Shown here: positions 34,492 through 43,195 of the stretch, one piece after another
Position numbering within the stretch: position 1 is the stretch's first letter
How the letters are laid out: every line of letters starts with the position of its first letter
Translations under genes and position numbers: made by a program
The notes under the pieces: model-generated
Database searches by the model: none
Told to the model about the DNA's origin: nothing
What the model saw: the letters and a program-made list of their open reading frames with translations, nothing else
Assembly (NCBI GenBank): GCA_023437225.1
Contig: JAEZGS010000025.1
Coordinates: 1 to 64,000 of the forward strand
Direction: 5' to 3'
DNA from: Bacteroidota bacterium
GTDB lineage: Bacteria > Bacteroidota > Bacteroidia > Chitinophagales > Chitinophagaceae
Length of the DNA stretch: 64,000 nucleotides

Positions 34492-36483
34492 TTACCAGGG
34501 AATATCCAACAGGTTATTTTTACGTTCCACATCAGCCATTCGTCTTGATGGATCTATTTCCACCGCTTTCATCTCACTCAATCTCCTTTTTGTTTCAACA
34601 ACATAAGTAGGATGTGTCCATTTCCATGGTTCCTGACGAGTGAAGGTTGATTTTGGATCTTCGTTCTCTTTTGCGCCAAACATAAGGTACATCGGGATAT
34701 ATAGCGTTTCGCTGCTGCCATCTTTATATCGCACCTGAAGATCGATCGGCATTGGCATCTTTCCGATTCGCTTCAAGCGGATCTTTGATACGCCACCTTC
34801 TTCCCACAAACTATCAATACCATAGTCAATAGTTTTTGTGGAATTCACCCAGTATTCTTTGTACCAGTCGAGATGCATATTTGATTGCTTCTCCGCCACG
34901 CGAATAAAATCATCTGCATTGGGGTGTTTGAATTTCCATTGCTTATAGTATTCCAGCATGATGCGGTCCAATGTCTCTTCACCTACTATGTAACCAAGTT
35001 GTCCCAGGAAAACTGCACCTTTCGAGTATGCTGCAATGCTATAGCCAACATTTGTATTAAAATGATCGGCATGCGTGGTGAGGGGTTCTTCGAAGCCACT
35101 TTTGGCAAGGAAGAAATAGCTGTCGTAATTGTCGGCATGGTATCGCGGTTTCTCATTATCAAGCGAGTCAAGGGAACGAAGCACTGTTGGGTTGTCTGCA
35201 AATTTCTTTCGCGTTACTGTATTGCGATAATAGTCCTGAACTTTTGCAGTAGCCCATTCTGTAAATCCTTCGTCCATCCATGCATACAACGATTCATTTG
35301 TTCCAAGCACCATCTGATACCAGTTGTGCATCCATTCATGAAACACCGTACCGAGGCCGGGTCCTGCCAGCAGTGTACCCATCGGGTATTCCATTCCACC
35401 ATCGCCTCCGTGAATAAACGAGTATTGTTTATATGGATATGCACCGAAATTTTTCTCGATGAATGGCAAAACTGTTTCTGCTGCAGTCAATACATCATTC
35501 CACTGACCATCAACGAACGCAATGTATCTGTTGACATCATTATTGTAATTCGCTTTTTGTGCATCCCGCATCTTGCTGAATTGTTCGGAAAGCAATACGG
35601 TATCGCGGTTGTACAGCACATGTAAGGTCACACCGTTTGATGTGGTTTTAGAAATATGCCGATACTGCGGATCAGCCGCCCACATGAAATCATGAACGTT
35701 GGGAGCAACAAAATGCCAGGTTAGTTTCTCGCCCGATGGCCTTGAAACTTTGGCGCCACGCGACTCATAACCGTAACCTATCTGTGCAGGGTTTTGCAGG
35801 TATCCTGTACCTCCTAGGACGTACGACTTATCAATGGATATCTTAACGTCATAGTCGCCCCAAACCCCGTAAAATTCACGTGCTATATAAGGATTCGGAT
35901 GCCAGCCATCCCGATCGTATTCAGCAAGTTTCGGATACCACTGGCTCATACTGTACCGAACGCCGTTTGCTGCATCGCGTCCTGCACGGCGCACCTGCAC
36001 TGGTACCTGACTCTCGTAAACCATATCAAACGTTGCTTTCGCACCAGGCAAGATTGGCTTGGAAAGAACAACTTCCATGATCGTCTCGTGCATGCGGATC
36101 TGCTGGCTTACTCCGCCCATAGTTAATGAAGACACCTTCTGATATCCTATTTCAGTTTCGGAGAGTTTCGATATCCTGTCACGCACCCGGTGATCCCAAT
36201 CCTGCCGGTTGTTGACGCGATTCTTTCCCAACTCCTGGCTACGGACATCCATCATGCTGTTGGGCTGAAATGCATTCCAATACATGTGATAAAACACGCG
36301 ATGTAAAGTATCCGGAGAATTGTTTGTGTATTCAAGGCGCTGTTTGCCTTTGATACGATTTGTATTCACATCAACATCAATTTCCATCGTGTACTTTACC
36401 TTTTGTTGCCAGCGATTGGATTGAGCCGATGTTAAAAATGATGTTGTAATTAAAAAGAGCAATGGTGCAAGTGCCTTCTTCAT
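34492..36483 (-). CDS. secreted M1-family zinc metallopeptidase
   Basis: The 663-residue exported enzyme (signal MKKALAPLLFLITTSFLTSA) has the M1 layout: N-terminal saddle domain, then a thermolysin-like catalytic domain. The zinc site is HEWMH with the third ligand 19 residues on in DEGFTEWA. The aminopeptidase GAMEN-like loop is replaced by GGMEYPMG. A C-terminal region of about 150 residues is beta-rich. It probably trims peptides in the periplasm or outside the cell. It is a single gene. Confidence 0.92.
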   Translation of the reverse strand: MKKALAPLLFLITTSFLTSAQSNRWQQKVKYTMEIDVDVNTNRIKGKQRLEYTNNSPDTLHRVFYHMYWNAFQPNSMMDVRSQELGKNRVNNRQDWDHRVRDRISKLSETEIGYQKVSSLTMGGVSQQIRMHETIMEVVLSKPILPGAKATFDMVYESQVPVQVRRAGRDAANGVRYSMSQWYPKLAEYDRDGWHPNPYIAREFYGVWGDYDVKISIDKSYVLGGTGYLQNPAQIGYGYESRGAKVSRPSGEKLTWHFVAPNVHDFMWAADPQYRHISKTTSNGVTLHVLYNRDTVLLSEQFSKMRDAQKANYNNDVNRYIAFVDGQWNDVLTAAETVLPFIEKNFGAYPYKQYSFIHGGDGGMEYPMGTLLAGPGLGTVFHEWMHNWYQMVLGTNESLYAWMDEGFTEWATAKVQDYYRNTVTRKKFADNPTVLRSLDSLDNEKPRYHADNYDSYFFLAKSGFEEPLTTHADHFNTNVGYSIAAYSKGAVFLGQLGYIVGEETLDRIMLEYYKQWKFKHPNADDFIRVAEKQSNMHLDWYKEYWVNSTKTIDYGIDSLWEEGGVSKIRLKRIGKMPMPIDLQVRYKDGSSETLYIPMYLMFGAKENEDPKSTFTRQEPWKWTHPTYVVETKRRLSEMKAVEIDPSRRMADVERKNNLLDIPW

Positions 36484-36527
36484 GTGTTTGTTTTGATCAG
36501 GGTCGAAAATAAAATTTTTAGCAGTAA

Positions 36528-36980
36528 CTAAAGACTGATCTTTTCTTTCAACAAGCGCCCTTTCTCATTAAAGTATAAATTCTTCTTTTTAATATCGCTC
36601 TTAATTACCTGGATGCGATAATTCAATACATCGTCAGGCAGTTCAATCTTATGAACTGCGCCCACTTCCCAATCAGCGTATTTCGTTTTTGAATGACTAT
36701 CTGCGATCACTTCAGGCAGATCGTCAAAGTCGATGAGGATATCAGTACTTTCCCAATTTCCATTATTATCATAATAAGCAGTATGAGAAACTTCGTCTTT
36801 GATAAAAGAAGCAGAATAGCCGGTGATGCGGTCTTTCCATTCAACGGAATCGGCATCCGGATACTGCGATTTAAATGCAGATGTAACTGTTGCTGGTATC
36901 TTACGTAGCTGTGCGTGGGAAACAAACGTGAAACAGTTTAATAAGAAAATTAGTCCGCTGATCCTGATGATTGATCTCAT
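36528..36980 (-). CDS. exported PepSY-like (DUF2874-type) protein, copy 1
   Basis: The 150-residue protein has a signal peptide (GLIFLLNCFTFVSHAQ, about 9-24) and a mature domain of the PepSY-like/DUF2874 type: VTSAFKSQYPDADSVEWKD, YYDNNGNWESTDILI and a C-terminal IKKKNLYFNEKGRLLKE. The next gene upstream (37123-37563) is a paralogue with the same signal-peptide-plus-domain layout. Function is unknown; such proteins are small periplasmic or surface proteins in Bacteroidota. Confidence 0.82.
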   Translation of the reverse strand: MRSIIRISGLIFLLNCFTFVSHAQLRKIPATVTSAFKSQYPDADSVEWKDRITGYSASFIKDEVSHTAYYDNNGNWESTDILIDFDDLPEVIADSHSKTKYADWEVGAVHKIELPDDVLNYRIQVIKSDIKKKNLYFNEKGRLLKEKISL

Positions 36981-36988
36981 AATGTAAA

Positions 36989-37122
36989 TGTGCTTATGAA
37001 AAATATGCTAATGCGCTAAAGTAATGTATGTTTCAAAGCGCCTTGTTGTTTTAGCGTTTTGAATAACAGTTTTTAGATTCCCTTAGCACATTAGCATATT
37101 AACACAGTAGCACACTAGAACA
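36989..37122. repeat. octamer array, TTAGCACA family, with inverted copies
   Basis: Right part 37083-37122 is five 8-mers: TTAGCACA, TTAGCATA, TTAACACA, GTAGCACA, CTAGAACA; it begins right at the stop codon of the PepSY-like gene (minus strand). Left part has TGTGCTTA (36989-36996), TATGCTAA (37004-37011) and TGCGCTAA (37012-37019) in the opposite sense. The two parts could pair across 63 nt. Confidence 0.7.
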
Positions 37123-37563
37123 TTAAATCTTCGTGTCTTCCCTCAGGAATGTTCCTTCTGGTGTGTAATACAAATATTTTCTCTTCACAACGTTGTCCCT
37201 GATGTATAATCTGAATTCTTTTCCTCCATTAGCTTTCTCGATCTCTGCAACTGTCCTTACAGTGAAGTCATTGAACTTTGAAGATTTAAAACTGCTCTTT
37301 ACAGATTCCGGCAATGCATCGTAAGTGATTGCCTTTTCGGTCTCGAGCCAGTTGCCGTTTTTGTCAAACCTGGCTTCATAGGTTGCATTGTCCTTGATAA
37401 ACTTTGCCTGGAAAGAGGAGATGCGATCGTCCCATTCAACATTGGTAGCAGCGGGATACTTTTGAGTAAATGCATTGGTAACCGCGCCCGGGATATTGCG
37501 GAACTGGGCACTTGCACCAATAAAAAATAAAACAGCAATGAATACGGTGATAACTTGTTTCAT
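37123..37563 (-). CDS. exported PepSY-like (DUF2874-type) protein, copy 2
   Basis: The 146-residue protein (signal MKQVITVFIAVLFFIGASAQ) aligns along its length with the gene at 36528-36980: FRNIPGAVTNAFTQKYPAAT, FIKDNATYEARFDKNGNW and YLYYTPEGTFLREDTKI. The pair looks like a tandem duplication that has diverged. Function unknown. Confidence 0.82.
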   Translation of the reverse strand: MKQVITVFIAVLFFIGASAQFRNIPGAVTNAFTQKYPAATNVEWDDRISSFQAKFIKDNATYEARFDKNGNWLETEKAITYDALPESVKSSFKSSKFNDFTVRTVAEIEKANGGKEFRLYIRDNVVKRKYLYYTPEGTFLREDTKI

Positions 37564-37606
37564 ACGATAGATTTTTAATCGTGCAGATCAAAAATCCATG
37601 CCATTT

Positions 37607-38272
37607 TTACGAAACACCTTCAACAACAATGACAATCTCTCCTTTAACAGTCTTTGCACTGAAGTGATCAATCACTTCGTCAAACGTACCCCGCACATTT
37701 TCTTCAAACATTTTCGAAAGCTCCCGGGAGACCGAGCATTTGCGTTGGGCGCCAAAGTATTGCGACATATCCTTCAAAGTGCGGAGCAGTCGCAAAGGAG
37801 ATTCATAGAAGATCATTGTCCGTTCTTCCTGCGCAAGCATTTTGAAAAGCGTCTGCCTGCCTTTTTTAAGAGGAAGAAATCCTTCAAATGCAAAACGATT
37901 GGTGGGCAACCCGCTGTTGATCAAAGCGGGTATTAAAGCTGTTGGACCGGGTAAACATTCCACACGTATGTCGTTCTTGATACATTCGCGTACCAGCAGG
38001 AATGCCGGATCGCTGATGCCCGGAGTACCGGCATCTGAGACCACTGCCATTGTTTTGCCGTTGGCAAGTTGTTGAACCAGGTGTTGCAAAACCTGGTGCT
38101 CATTGTGCGTATGGAAAGGCGATAGAGGTTTGGTGATCTGAAAATGATTAAGCAGTCTGCTTGTTGTGCGTGTGTCTTCTGCAAGAATCACATCCACGCT
38201 ACGCAACACATCAAGTGCACGCAAAGTAATGTCCTGCAAGTTGCCGATCGGAGTTGGTACTACGTAGAGCAT
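37607..38272 (-). CDS. rsmI: 16S rRNA (cytidine-1402 2'-O) methyltransferase
   Basis: The 221-residue tetrapyrrole-methylase-fold enzyme begins MLYVVPTPIGNLQDITLRAL, the family signature. VILAEDTRTTSRLL, VVSDAGTPGISDPAF and PGPTALIPALINSGLPTNRF are all present. It lacks a long C-terminal HTH extension. It is the last gene of the pepP-pssA-purS-rsmI cluster (18-nt gap to purS). Confidence 0.95.
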   Translation of the reverse strand: MLYVVPTPIGNLQDITLRALDVLRSVDVILAEDTRTTSRLLNHFQITKPLSPFHTHNEHQVLQHLVQQLANGKTMAVVSDAGTPGISDPAFLLVRECIKNDIRVECLPGPTALIPALINSGLPTNRFAFEGFLPLKKGRQTLFKMLAQEERTMIFYESPLRLLRTLKDMSQYFGAQRKCSVSRELSKMFEENVRGTFDEVIDHFSAKTVKGEIVIVVEGVS

Positions 38273-38290
38273 GCACTGCGCTTGGTTAAA

Positions 38291-38542
38291 CTATTGCTGT
38301 TCTACAGACACTTCAAAATGTTCCATCACCTGGTTGGCAAGAAGTTTCTTTGCGGCTTCCTCGCCAACAGCACGTGCTTCATCAGCAGAGTTTGCATCTA
38401 CCTGGAGAGTAATGTGTTTGCCAATGCGAACGTCATTAACCGATCTCAGACCAAGGTTTTGTAATCCTCCCATTACTGCCTTTCCTTGCGGATCAAGCAG
38501 GTCTTTCAAAGGCATTACGGTAACCTGAACGGAATAATTCAT
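38291..38542 (-). CDS. purS: phosphoribosylformylglycinamidine synthase subunit PurS
   Basis: The 83-residue protein is the small accessory subunit linking PurQ and PurL in the three-part FGAM synthase. Signature segments are VTVMPLKDLLDPQGKAVMGG and LGLRSVNDVRIGKHI. Length is normal. It is in a cluster with lipid and rRNA-modification genes rather than with purQ, which is 16 kb away. Confidence 0.93.
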   Translation of the reverse strand: MNYSVQVTVMPLKDLLDPQGKAVMGGLQNLGLRSVNDVRIGKHITLQVDANSADEARAVGEEAAKKLLANQVMEHFEVSVEQQ

Positions 38543-38585
38543 GGAAAGAAAATTTTGTGCAGCAAACCTAAATCAAATTGATCAA

Positions 38586-39350
38586 TTATGCCTGTTTTCT
38601 TGATTGCACGATCGATATCAAAACATAAGCAACGAATACAATTGGTACTGCAAGCCAGCCCCAGACAACAGCGGCAATGATTGCTATTGCCACTAACAGG
38701 TATTTGCTTATGTTGTCCTTCAACGAATAGTTTTTAAACTTCATGGCAATCAAAGGAAGATCGCTTATCATGAGCCAACTCAGTACAACAACGATCCCAT
38801 ATAATAACCACTTGTTTGTAAGTATCGGTGCGATATTGCCCTGGTTAAACCAAAGTATCAGGGGAAGCGATGCCACAACAAGACCCGCGGCAGGAATGGG
38901 AACTCCTCGGAATCCATAATGTTGCGAATTATCTGTGTTGAAGCGTGCAAGCCTGTATGCACCTGCCATAGGAAACAATACTACTGGCAGAAAAGCCAAC
39001 ATCGATGTATCCAATCCGGTTTCTTCCTGTATATAACTTATGCGAAGCAATTGATACAGGATCAAACCCGGTGCAACGCCAAAGCTTACAACGTCGGCAA
39101 GTGAATCTAATTCCGCACCAAGCGGAGAGGTCGCTTTCATCCATCTCGCTACGAAGCCGTCAAGAAAATCAATGACCGCTGCGATACCGATACATGCAGA
39201 ACCCCACCATATTTTTTCAGGAAGCTGTGCGATCCAGTTTCCTTCTTCACTGGTAGTAACGATTGTTTCACCTGGTTGAAGGATCAATATGATAGCAATA
39301 AATCCAAATACCAGATTAAGTAGTGTAACGACGTTGGGAATCTGCTTCAT
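38586..39350 (-). CDS. pssA: CDP-diacylglycerol-serine O-phosphatidyltransferase
   Basis: The 254-residue inner-membrane enzyme makes phosphatidylserine, precursor of phosphatidylethanolamine. The CDP-alcohol phosphotransferase motif is complete: DFLDGFVARWMKATSPLGAE continuing to LDSLADVVSFG, with the conserved Asp residues and G. About seven helices. It lies 19 nt behind pepP and 43 nt before purS in a probable operon. Confidence 0.93.
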   Translation of the reverse strand: MKQIPNVVTLLNLVFGFIAIILILQPGETIVTTSEEGNWIAQLPEKIWWGSACIGIAAVIDFLDGFVARWMKATSPLGAELDSLADVVSFGVAPGLILYQLLRISYIQEETGLDTSMLAFLPVVLFPMAGAYRLARFNTDNSQHYGFRGVPIPAAGLVVASLPLILWFNQGNIAPILTNKWLLYGIVVVLSWLMISDLPLIAMKFKNYSLKDNISKYLLVAIAIIAAVVWGWLAVPIVFVAYVLISIVQSRKQA

Positions 39351-39369
39351 GAAGGGGCTTGTTGGGTGA

Positions 39370-40662
39370 TCATTTTTTCATGCGTGCTTCGATGTCTTCG
39401 ACTGTAATGGGAATATTTTTCATAAGATCAATATTTCCATCAGCAGTGATCCATACATTATTCTCGATGCGGATGCCCATCTGCTCTTCTTCAATATAAA
39501 TTCCAGGCTCTACCGTAAATACCATTCCTTCCGTTATAGGCTCAGTACGGGTTCCAAGATCATGAACATCGATACCCAGATGATGTGATATACCATGATA
39601 GAGATACTTTCGGTAAGCACGGTTTTCTTTGTCTTCATTTCGTACATCCGCTTCGCTCAGCAAACCGATTTGCACAAATAAGCGGGTTGCCTCCTCTCCT
39701 ACCTTATCAGTATAATCCACGATAGTGATGCCTGGTCTGAGAAGACTTTTCGCATAATTATGAAGATCAAGACAGGCATTGTAAACCTGCTTCTGCCGCT
39801 CAGTAAACTTGCCGTTTACAGGAACCGTCCTGGTAAGATCAGCGCAGTAACCTCCATAAAGTGCACCGAAATCCATTAATACCAATTCCCCGTCCTTGCA
39901 TTCGGCGTTATTAGATACGTAGTGTAGCGTTCTTGCGCGGTCGCCGCTGGCGATGATGCTTCCATAAGCTTCTCCGGTCGCACGCTGCGATAAAAATGAA
40001 TGCAGGATCTCTGCTTCGATCTCGTATTCCATCACGCCCGGACGAATGAATTTCAACAATCGCTCAAATGCCACCTGCGTAATGTCCATGGCGGTTTGCA
40101 TCACTTCCACTTCCAGTGCGGTTTTAACGGCACGGAGATCTTTAAGTATCCTGGCGCTTCGCCTATAGTTATGAAGTGGATAGCGTTGTTTCATTTCAGC
40201 AATGAACCTGTAATCCCTGACCTGGACCGCACTATTGGATTTGCGATCGTTTTCGTTGGTATTTAAATAGATGGTATCCGCGAGGTGTATCCAGGGTTGA
40301 AGCAATGCTTCAAGCGTGTCGAGCCATACAATGGTCTGAATGCCGGATATCTGCCGGGCTTCCTCTGCCCGGAGCCGCTTCCCGTCCCATTTTTCCTTCA
40401 TTTCATTTGGTCTGACCAGCACCAGCACTTCGCGGAATTTTTTGTCAGGGTTATCCGGAAACAAAATAACCATCGAATCTTCCTGGTCAATACCCGTCAA
40501 CCAGAAAAGGTCTGAATTCTGCTTGAACCGGTGCAGCGAGTCCCCATTGGAAGGCATTTCATCGTTACTGTTGAAAATGGCAATGGCGTTCGGTTCCATA
40601 CGACTAACGAAACGTTCGCGGTTCTTCTGAAACAGCTCATTTCTGAGAGGAAGGTATTTCAT
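39370..40662 (-). CDS. pepP: Xaa-Pro aminopeptidase (aminopeptidase P family)
   Basis: The 430-residue pita-bread metallopeptidase removes N-terminal residues next to proline. The N-terminal creatinase-like domain (1-170) is followed by the catalytic domain with metal ligands in LMDFGALYGGYCADLTRT (two Asp), HGISHHLGIDVHD (His), FTVEPGIYIE (Glu) and GIRIENNVW (Glu). It has a promoter with only about 11 nt of leader. It is first in the pssA-purS-rsmI cluster. Confidence 0.93.
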   Translation of the reverse strand: MKYLPLRNELFQKNRERFVSRMEPNAIAIFNSNDEMPSNGDSLHRFKQNSDLFWLTGIDQEDSMVILFPDNPDKKFREVLVLVRPNEMKEKWDGKRLRAEEARQISGIQTIVWLDTLEALLQPWIHLADTIYLNTNENDRKSNSAVQVRDYRFIAEMKQRYPLHNYRRSARILKDLRAVKTALEVEVMQTAMDITQVAFERLLKFIRPGVMEYEIEAEILHSFLSQRATGEAYGSIIASGDRARTLHYVSNNAECKDGELVLMDFGALYGGYCADLTRTVPVNGKFTERQKQVYNACLDLHNYAKSLLRPGITIVDYTDKVGEEATRLFVQIGLLSEADVRNEDKENRAYRKYLYHGISHHLGIDVHDLGTRTEPITEGMVFTVEPGIYIEEEQMGIRIENNVWITADGNIDLMKNIPITVEDIEARMKK

Positions 40663-40679
40663 CGATTGATTTTGAGGGC

Positions 40680-40708
40680 GAAAGATAAAACAGATTTGAA
40701 TACGGCAA
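40680..40708 (-). promoter_or_regulatory. promoter of pepP (TTG-N18-TATCTTTC)
   Basis: On the minus strand TTG (40708-40706), 18 nt, TATCTTTC (40687-40680; one mismatch). The -7 box ends 17 nt before the ATG. Confidence 0.6.
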
Positions 40709-40738
40709 TTTATTTACTAAGAACTCACAACTTTTTTG

Positions 40739-40752
40739 AACGAACATTCGTT
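40739..40752. promoter_or_regulatory. operator-like palindrome upstream of pckA
   Basis: AACGAA-CA-TTCGTT is a perfect 6+6-bp palindrome. A pckA -7 candidate TTAATTTG (40768-40775) lies 15 nt downstream, so the palindrome would cover the -33 region (TTC at 40747-40749). It resembles TetR-family half-sites, and shares CGAA/TTCG with the palindrome at 10871. Confidence 0.5.
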
Positions 40753-40782
40753 AGTAGAAATATTTTATTAATTTGCATTATG

Positions 40783-40838
40783 TTGAAGTTTGTCAAAACC
40801 AACAGGGTGTTTGGACACCAAAATTGACAATTCTTCAA
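40783..40838 (+). promoter_or_regulatory. structured pckA leader
   Basis: Arms TTGAAGTTTGTCAA (40783-40796) and TTGACAATTCTTCAA (40824-40838) pair as TTGAA/TTCAA and TTGTCAA/TTGACAA around a small internal loop. Inside is a second hairpin GGTGT-TTGG-ACACC (40806-40819). It lies within the predicted leader, 28 nt before the ATG. No known riboswitch class is recognised. Confidence 0.5.
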
Positions 40839-40865
40839 AATAACCAACATACAAAGAACCAATTT

Positions 40866-42467
40866 ATGTCATTGACCATTTCTTATCCGAGGAAAGAGTT
40901 ATTGAATGTGGGGCTGTCAAACGAGAATGTTCATTACCAGTTGACAGCAAAGGAACTTGAGCAGGATACTTTAAGGCGCGGCGAGGGAATGCTAAGCAGT
41001 ACCGGCGCCCTGGTAATTCACACCGGGAAGTTTACAGGAAGGAGCCCTAAGGACAAGTACATTGTGCGTGATGAATCAACGGCAAACACCATTCATTGGA
41101 ACGATTTCAACATTTCTATCAGTGAAGAAAATTTCGTAAAAGTATATACAAAGATCCTCGAACACCTTAACCGGCAACCTGAGGTATGGGTCCGCGACTG
41201 TTATGCCTGCGCGGACCCTCGTTATCGCCTCGGATTACGGGTTATAAATGAGAAGCCTTCCACCAACCTGTTTGCATATAATATGTTCATCCGCCCGGAT
41301 GAAGAGGAACTGGACGACTTTTTTGCAGACTGGCATTTGTTAAGTGCACCTGATCTTTTATTAGATCCAGTAGAGTACGGAACGAGGCAACAAAATGCCG
41401 CGATAATCAGTTTCAAACATCGAATGATCCTCATTGCCGGCACCGGCTACACTGGAGAGACAAAAAAATCTGTTTTTACAGTCCTCAACTATCTGCTGCC
41501 GCAAAAGCGGAATGTATTGAGCATGCATTGCTCTGCAAACCTCGGACGCCTCGGCGACACTGCCCTTTTCTTTGGATTAAGTGGCACCGGCAAAACGACA
41601 TTGAGCGCAGACCCCGCCAGAAAACTCATTGGTGACGACGAACATGGGTGGACCAACGATAACGTTTTTAATTTCGAGGGCGGGTGTTATGCCAAAGTCA
41701 TTGACCTAACGGAAGAAAAAGAACCGGACATATTCAATGCCATCCGTCCAGGTGCGCTGGTAGAAAACACAACATTTAAGCCGGGTACCATAGAAATAGA
41801 CTTCGCTTCAAAACAGATCACTGAAAATACACGCGTTTCGTACCCGCTTGAGTTTATCCGAAATTCTTTACATCCCTCTATTGGGAACATTCCCACCAAC
41901 ATATTTTTTCTTACATGCGACGCTTCCGGTGTACTACCTCCGATATCGAGGCTAAGCGCGGAGCAGGCGATGTACCAATTTATAAGTGGATACACAGCAA
42001 AAGTTGCGGGAACCGAAACAGGAATTACAGAACCGAAGGCAACGTTCAGCGCGTGTTTCGGTGCGCCTTTTCTTCCACTGCATCCCGGAAGGTATGCAGC
42101 CATGCTTGGGGAGAAGTTGAAAACGCATAATGTGAAGGTTTGGCTGGTCAATACCGGTTGGACCGGCGGTTCCTACGGAATCGGCTCACGCATTCGCCTT
42201 TCATATACGCGCGCGATGATAAGCGCGGCCCTTGACAGGAAGTTGAACGATGTTGTCTATAAAAAGCACGATGTGTTTGGAATTGAAATGCCGTGTGCAT
42301 GTCCCGGCGTTCCATCAGAGATACTTGACCCGCGCAACACCTGGCCTGATACTGATGCATATGATAAGGCGGCACAGGAACTTGCCCATAAGTTTGTAAG
42401 CAATTTTGAAAAATACAAAGACGGTGTCGGACAGTCGATAATCGACGCAGGTCCGACTATCAACTAA
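40866..42467 (+). CDS. pckA: phosphoenolpyruvate carboxykinase (ATP)
   Basis: The 533-residue enzyme interconverts oxaloacetate plus ATP with PEP, CO2 and ADP, in gluconeogenesis. It is of the ATP class: kinase-1a loop GLSGTGKTTLSADP (237-250), ALVIHTGKFTGRSPKDKYIV at the substrate loop (about 48-67), ANLGRLGDTALFFG, and the adenine-binding TGITEPKATFSACFGAPFL. ATG 40866 starts the family N-terminus (MSLTISYPR); the frame is open to 40773 but that is the structured leader. It has its own strong terminator. Confidence 0.97.
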   Translation: MSLTISYPRKELLNVGLSNENVHYQLTAKELEQDTLRRGEGMLSSTGALVIHTGKFTGRSPKDKYIVRDESTANTIHWNDFNISISEENFVKVYTKILEHLNRQPEVWVRDCYACADPRYRLGLRVINEKPSTNLFAYNMFIRPDEEELDDFFADWHLLSAPDLLLDPVEYGTRQQNAAIISFKHRMILIAGTGYTGETKKSVFTVLNYLLPQKRNVLSMHCSANLGRLGDTALFFGLSGTGKTTLSADPARKLIGDDEHGWTNDNVFNFEGGCYAKVIDLTEEKEPDIFNAIRPGALVENTTFKPGTIEIDFASKQITENTRVSYPLEFIRNSLHPSIGNIPTNIFFLTCDASGVLPPISRLSAEQAMYQFISGYTAKVAGTETGITEPKATFSACFGAPFLPLHPGRYAAMLGEKLKTHNVKVWLVNTGWTGGSYGIGSRIRLSYTRAMISAALDRKLNDVVYKKHDVFGIEMPCACPGVPSEILDPRNTWPDTDAYDKAAQELAHKFVSNFEKYKDGVGQSIIDAGPTIN

Positions 42468-42487
42468 GGTCGCTAGGATTGTTTGCT

Positions 42488-42512
42488 GCCCCGCTATCGG
42501 CGGGGCTTTTTT
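42488..42512 (+). terminator. pckA terminator
   Basis: GC-rich stem GCCCCGC / GCGGGGC with a 5-nt loop and a TTTTTT run. Confidence 0.92.
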
Positions 42513-42577
42513 GTGCCGATGGTTTAACAATTTCCATTGACTGGGGGCGTTTAAATTCGTGCAAAACGACGATTTCA

Positions 42578-43153
42578 ATGTACCTGTTAATACTGACCAT
42601 TTTATCTCTCAACCTTTTCTATGCGGCACCAGAATCATTGTCGGCGCAGCATGCCACTATACAAGAAGCGCATGTGATCCATTGGAATGATAAGCGCCTC
42701 TTAACGTGGGAAGATTTTAACGGTAAGGCTTCACCCAACGATTCTCGGGCGGCACTTACTTACAGCAGCCTTCATGCACAATTTGGATATAATGAACGAG
42801 CACTCGAATTCGCGATTACGTGTACGTTTGACAAGAATAAGTCGTGGGGCCGGGTGAAGAACGATTATATCCTGGCACATGAGCAACGGCACTTCGATCT
42901 TACCGAAGTGTTTGCAAGAAAATTGAATAAGGAGCTTTCCAGTTATAAGTTCAATAACCGTACTGTTGGGGATGACATCAATGTTATCTACCAGTCTGTT
43001 GTCAATGATCTGACTTCCACTCAACAAACTTATGATCGCGAGACCGATCACTCACGCAACATGGAGCAGCAGGGTATTTGGAATAAGAAAATTGACAGCC
43101 TGCTGAATAATTTTTCGCAATACAAAAACTATCGCAAGACCATGAGCAGGTGA
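42578..43153 (+). CDS. exported DUF922-family protein (predicted zinc protease-like)
   Basis: The 191-residue protein has an N-terminal signal (MYLLILTILSLNLFYAAPES). A domain with VIHWNDKRLLTWEDFNGKAS and the metal-like ILAHEQRHFDLTEVFARKL motif matches my memory of DUF922, a family suspected to contain Zn-dependent peptidases. Extending the frame upstream reads through the pckA terminator, so ATG 42578 is the start. It is probably co-transcribed with the patatin gene 42 nt downstream. Confidence 0.75.
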   Translation: MYLLILTILSLNLFYAAPESLSAQHATIQEAHVIHWNDKRLLTWEDFNGKASPNDSRAALTYSSLHAQFGYNERALEFAITCTFDKNKSWGRVKNDYILAHEQRHFDLTEVFARKLNKELSSYKFNNRTVGDDINVIYQSVVNDLTSTQQTYDRETDHSRNMEQQGIWNKKIDSLLNNFSQYKNYRKTMSR

Positions 43154-43195
43154 TGATGGTTTATTTTTCTTAAATTGAATGATAAACCTTGTCTT

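Noticed and set aside
34885..35625. A 246-residue antisense frame inside the M1 peptidase
   Set aside because: Codon pattern is the mirror of the peptidase gene; no promoter or recognisable domain.
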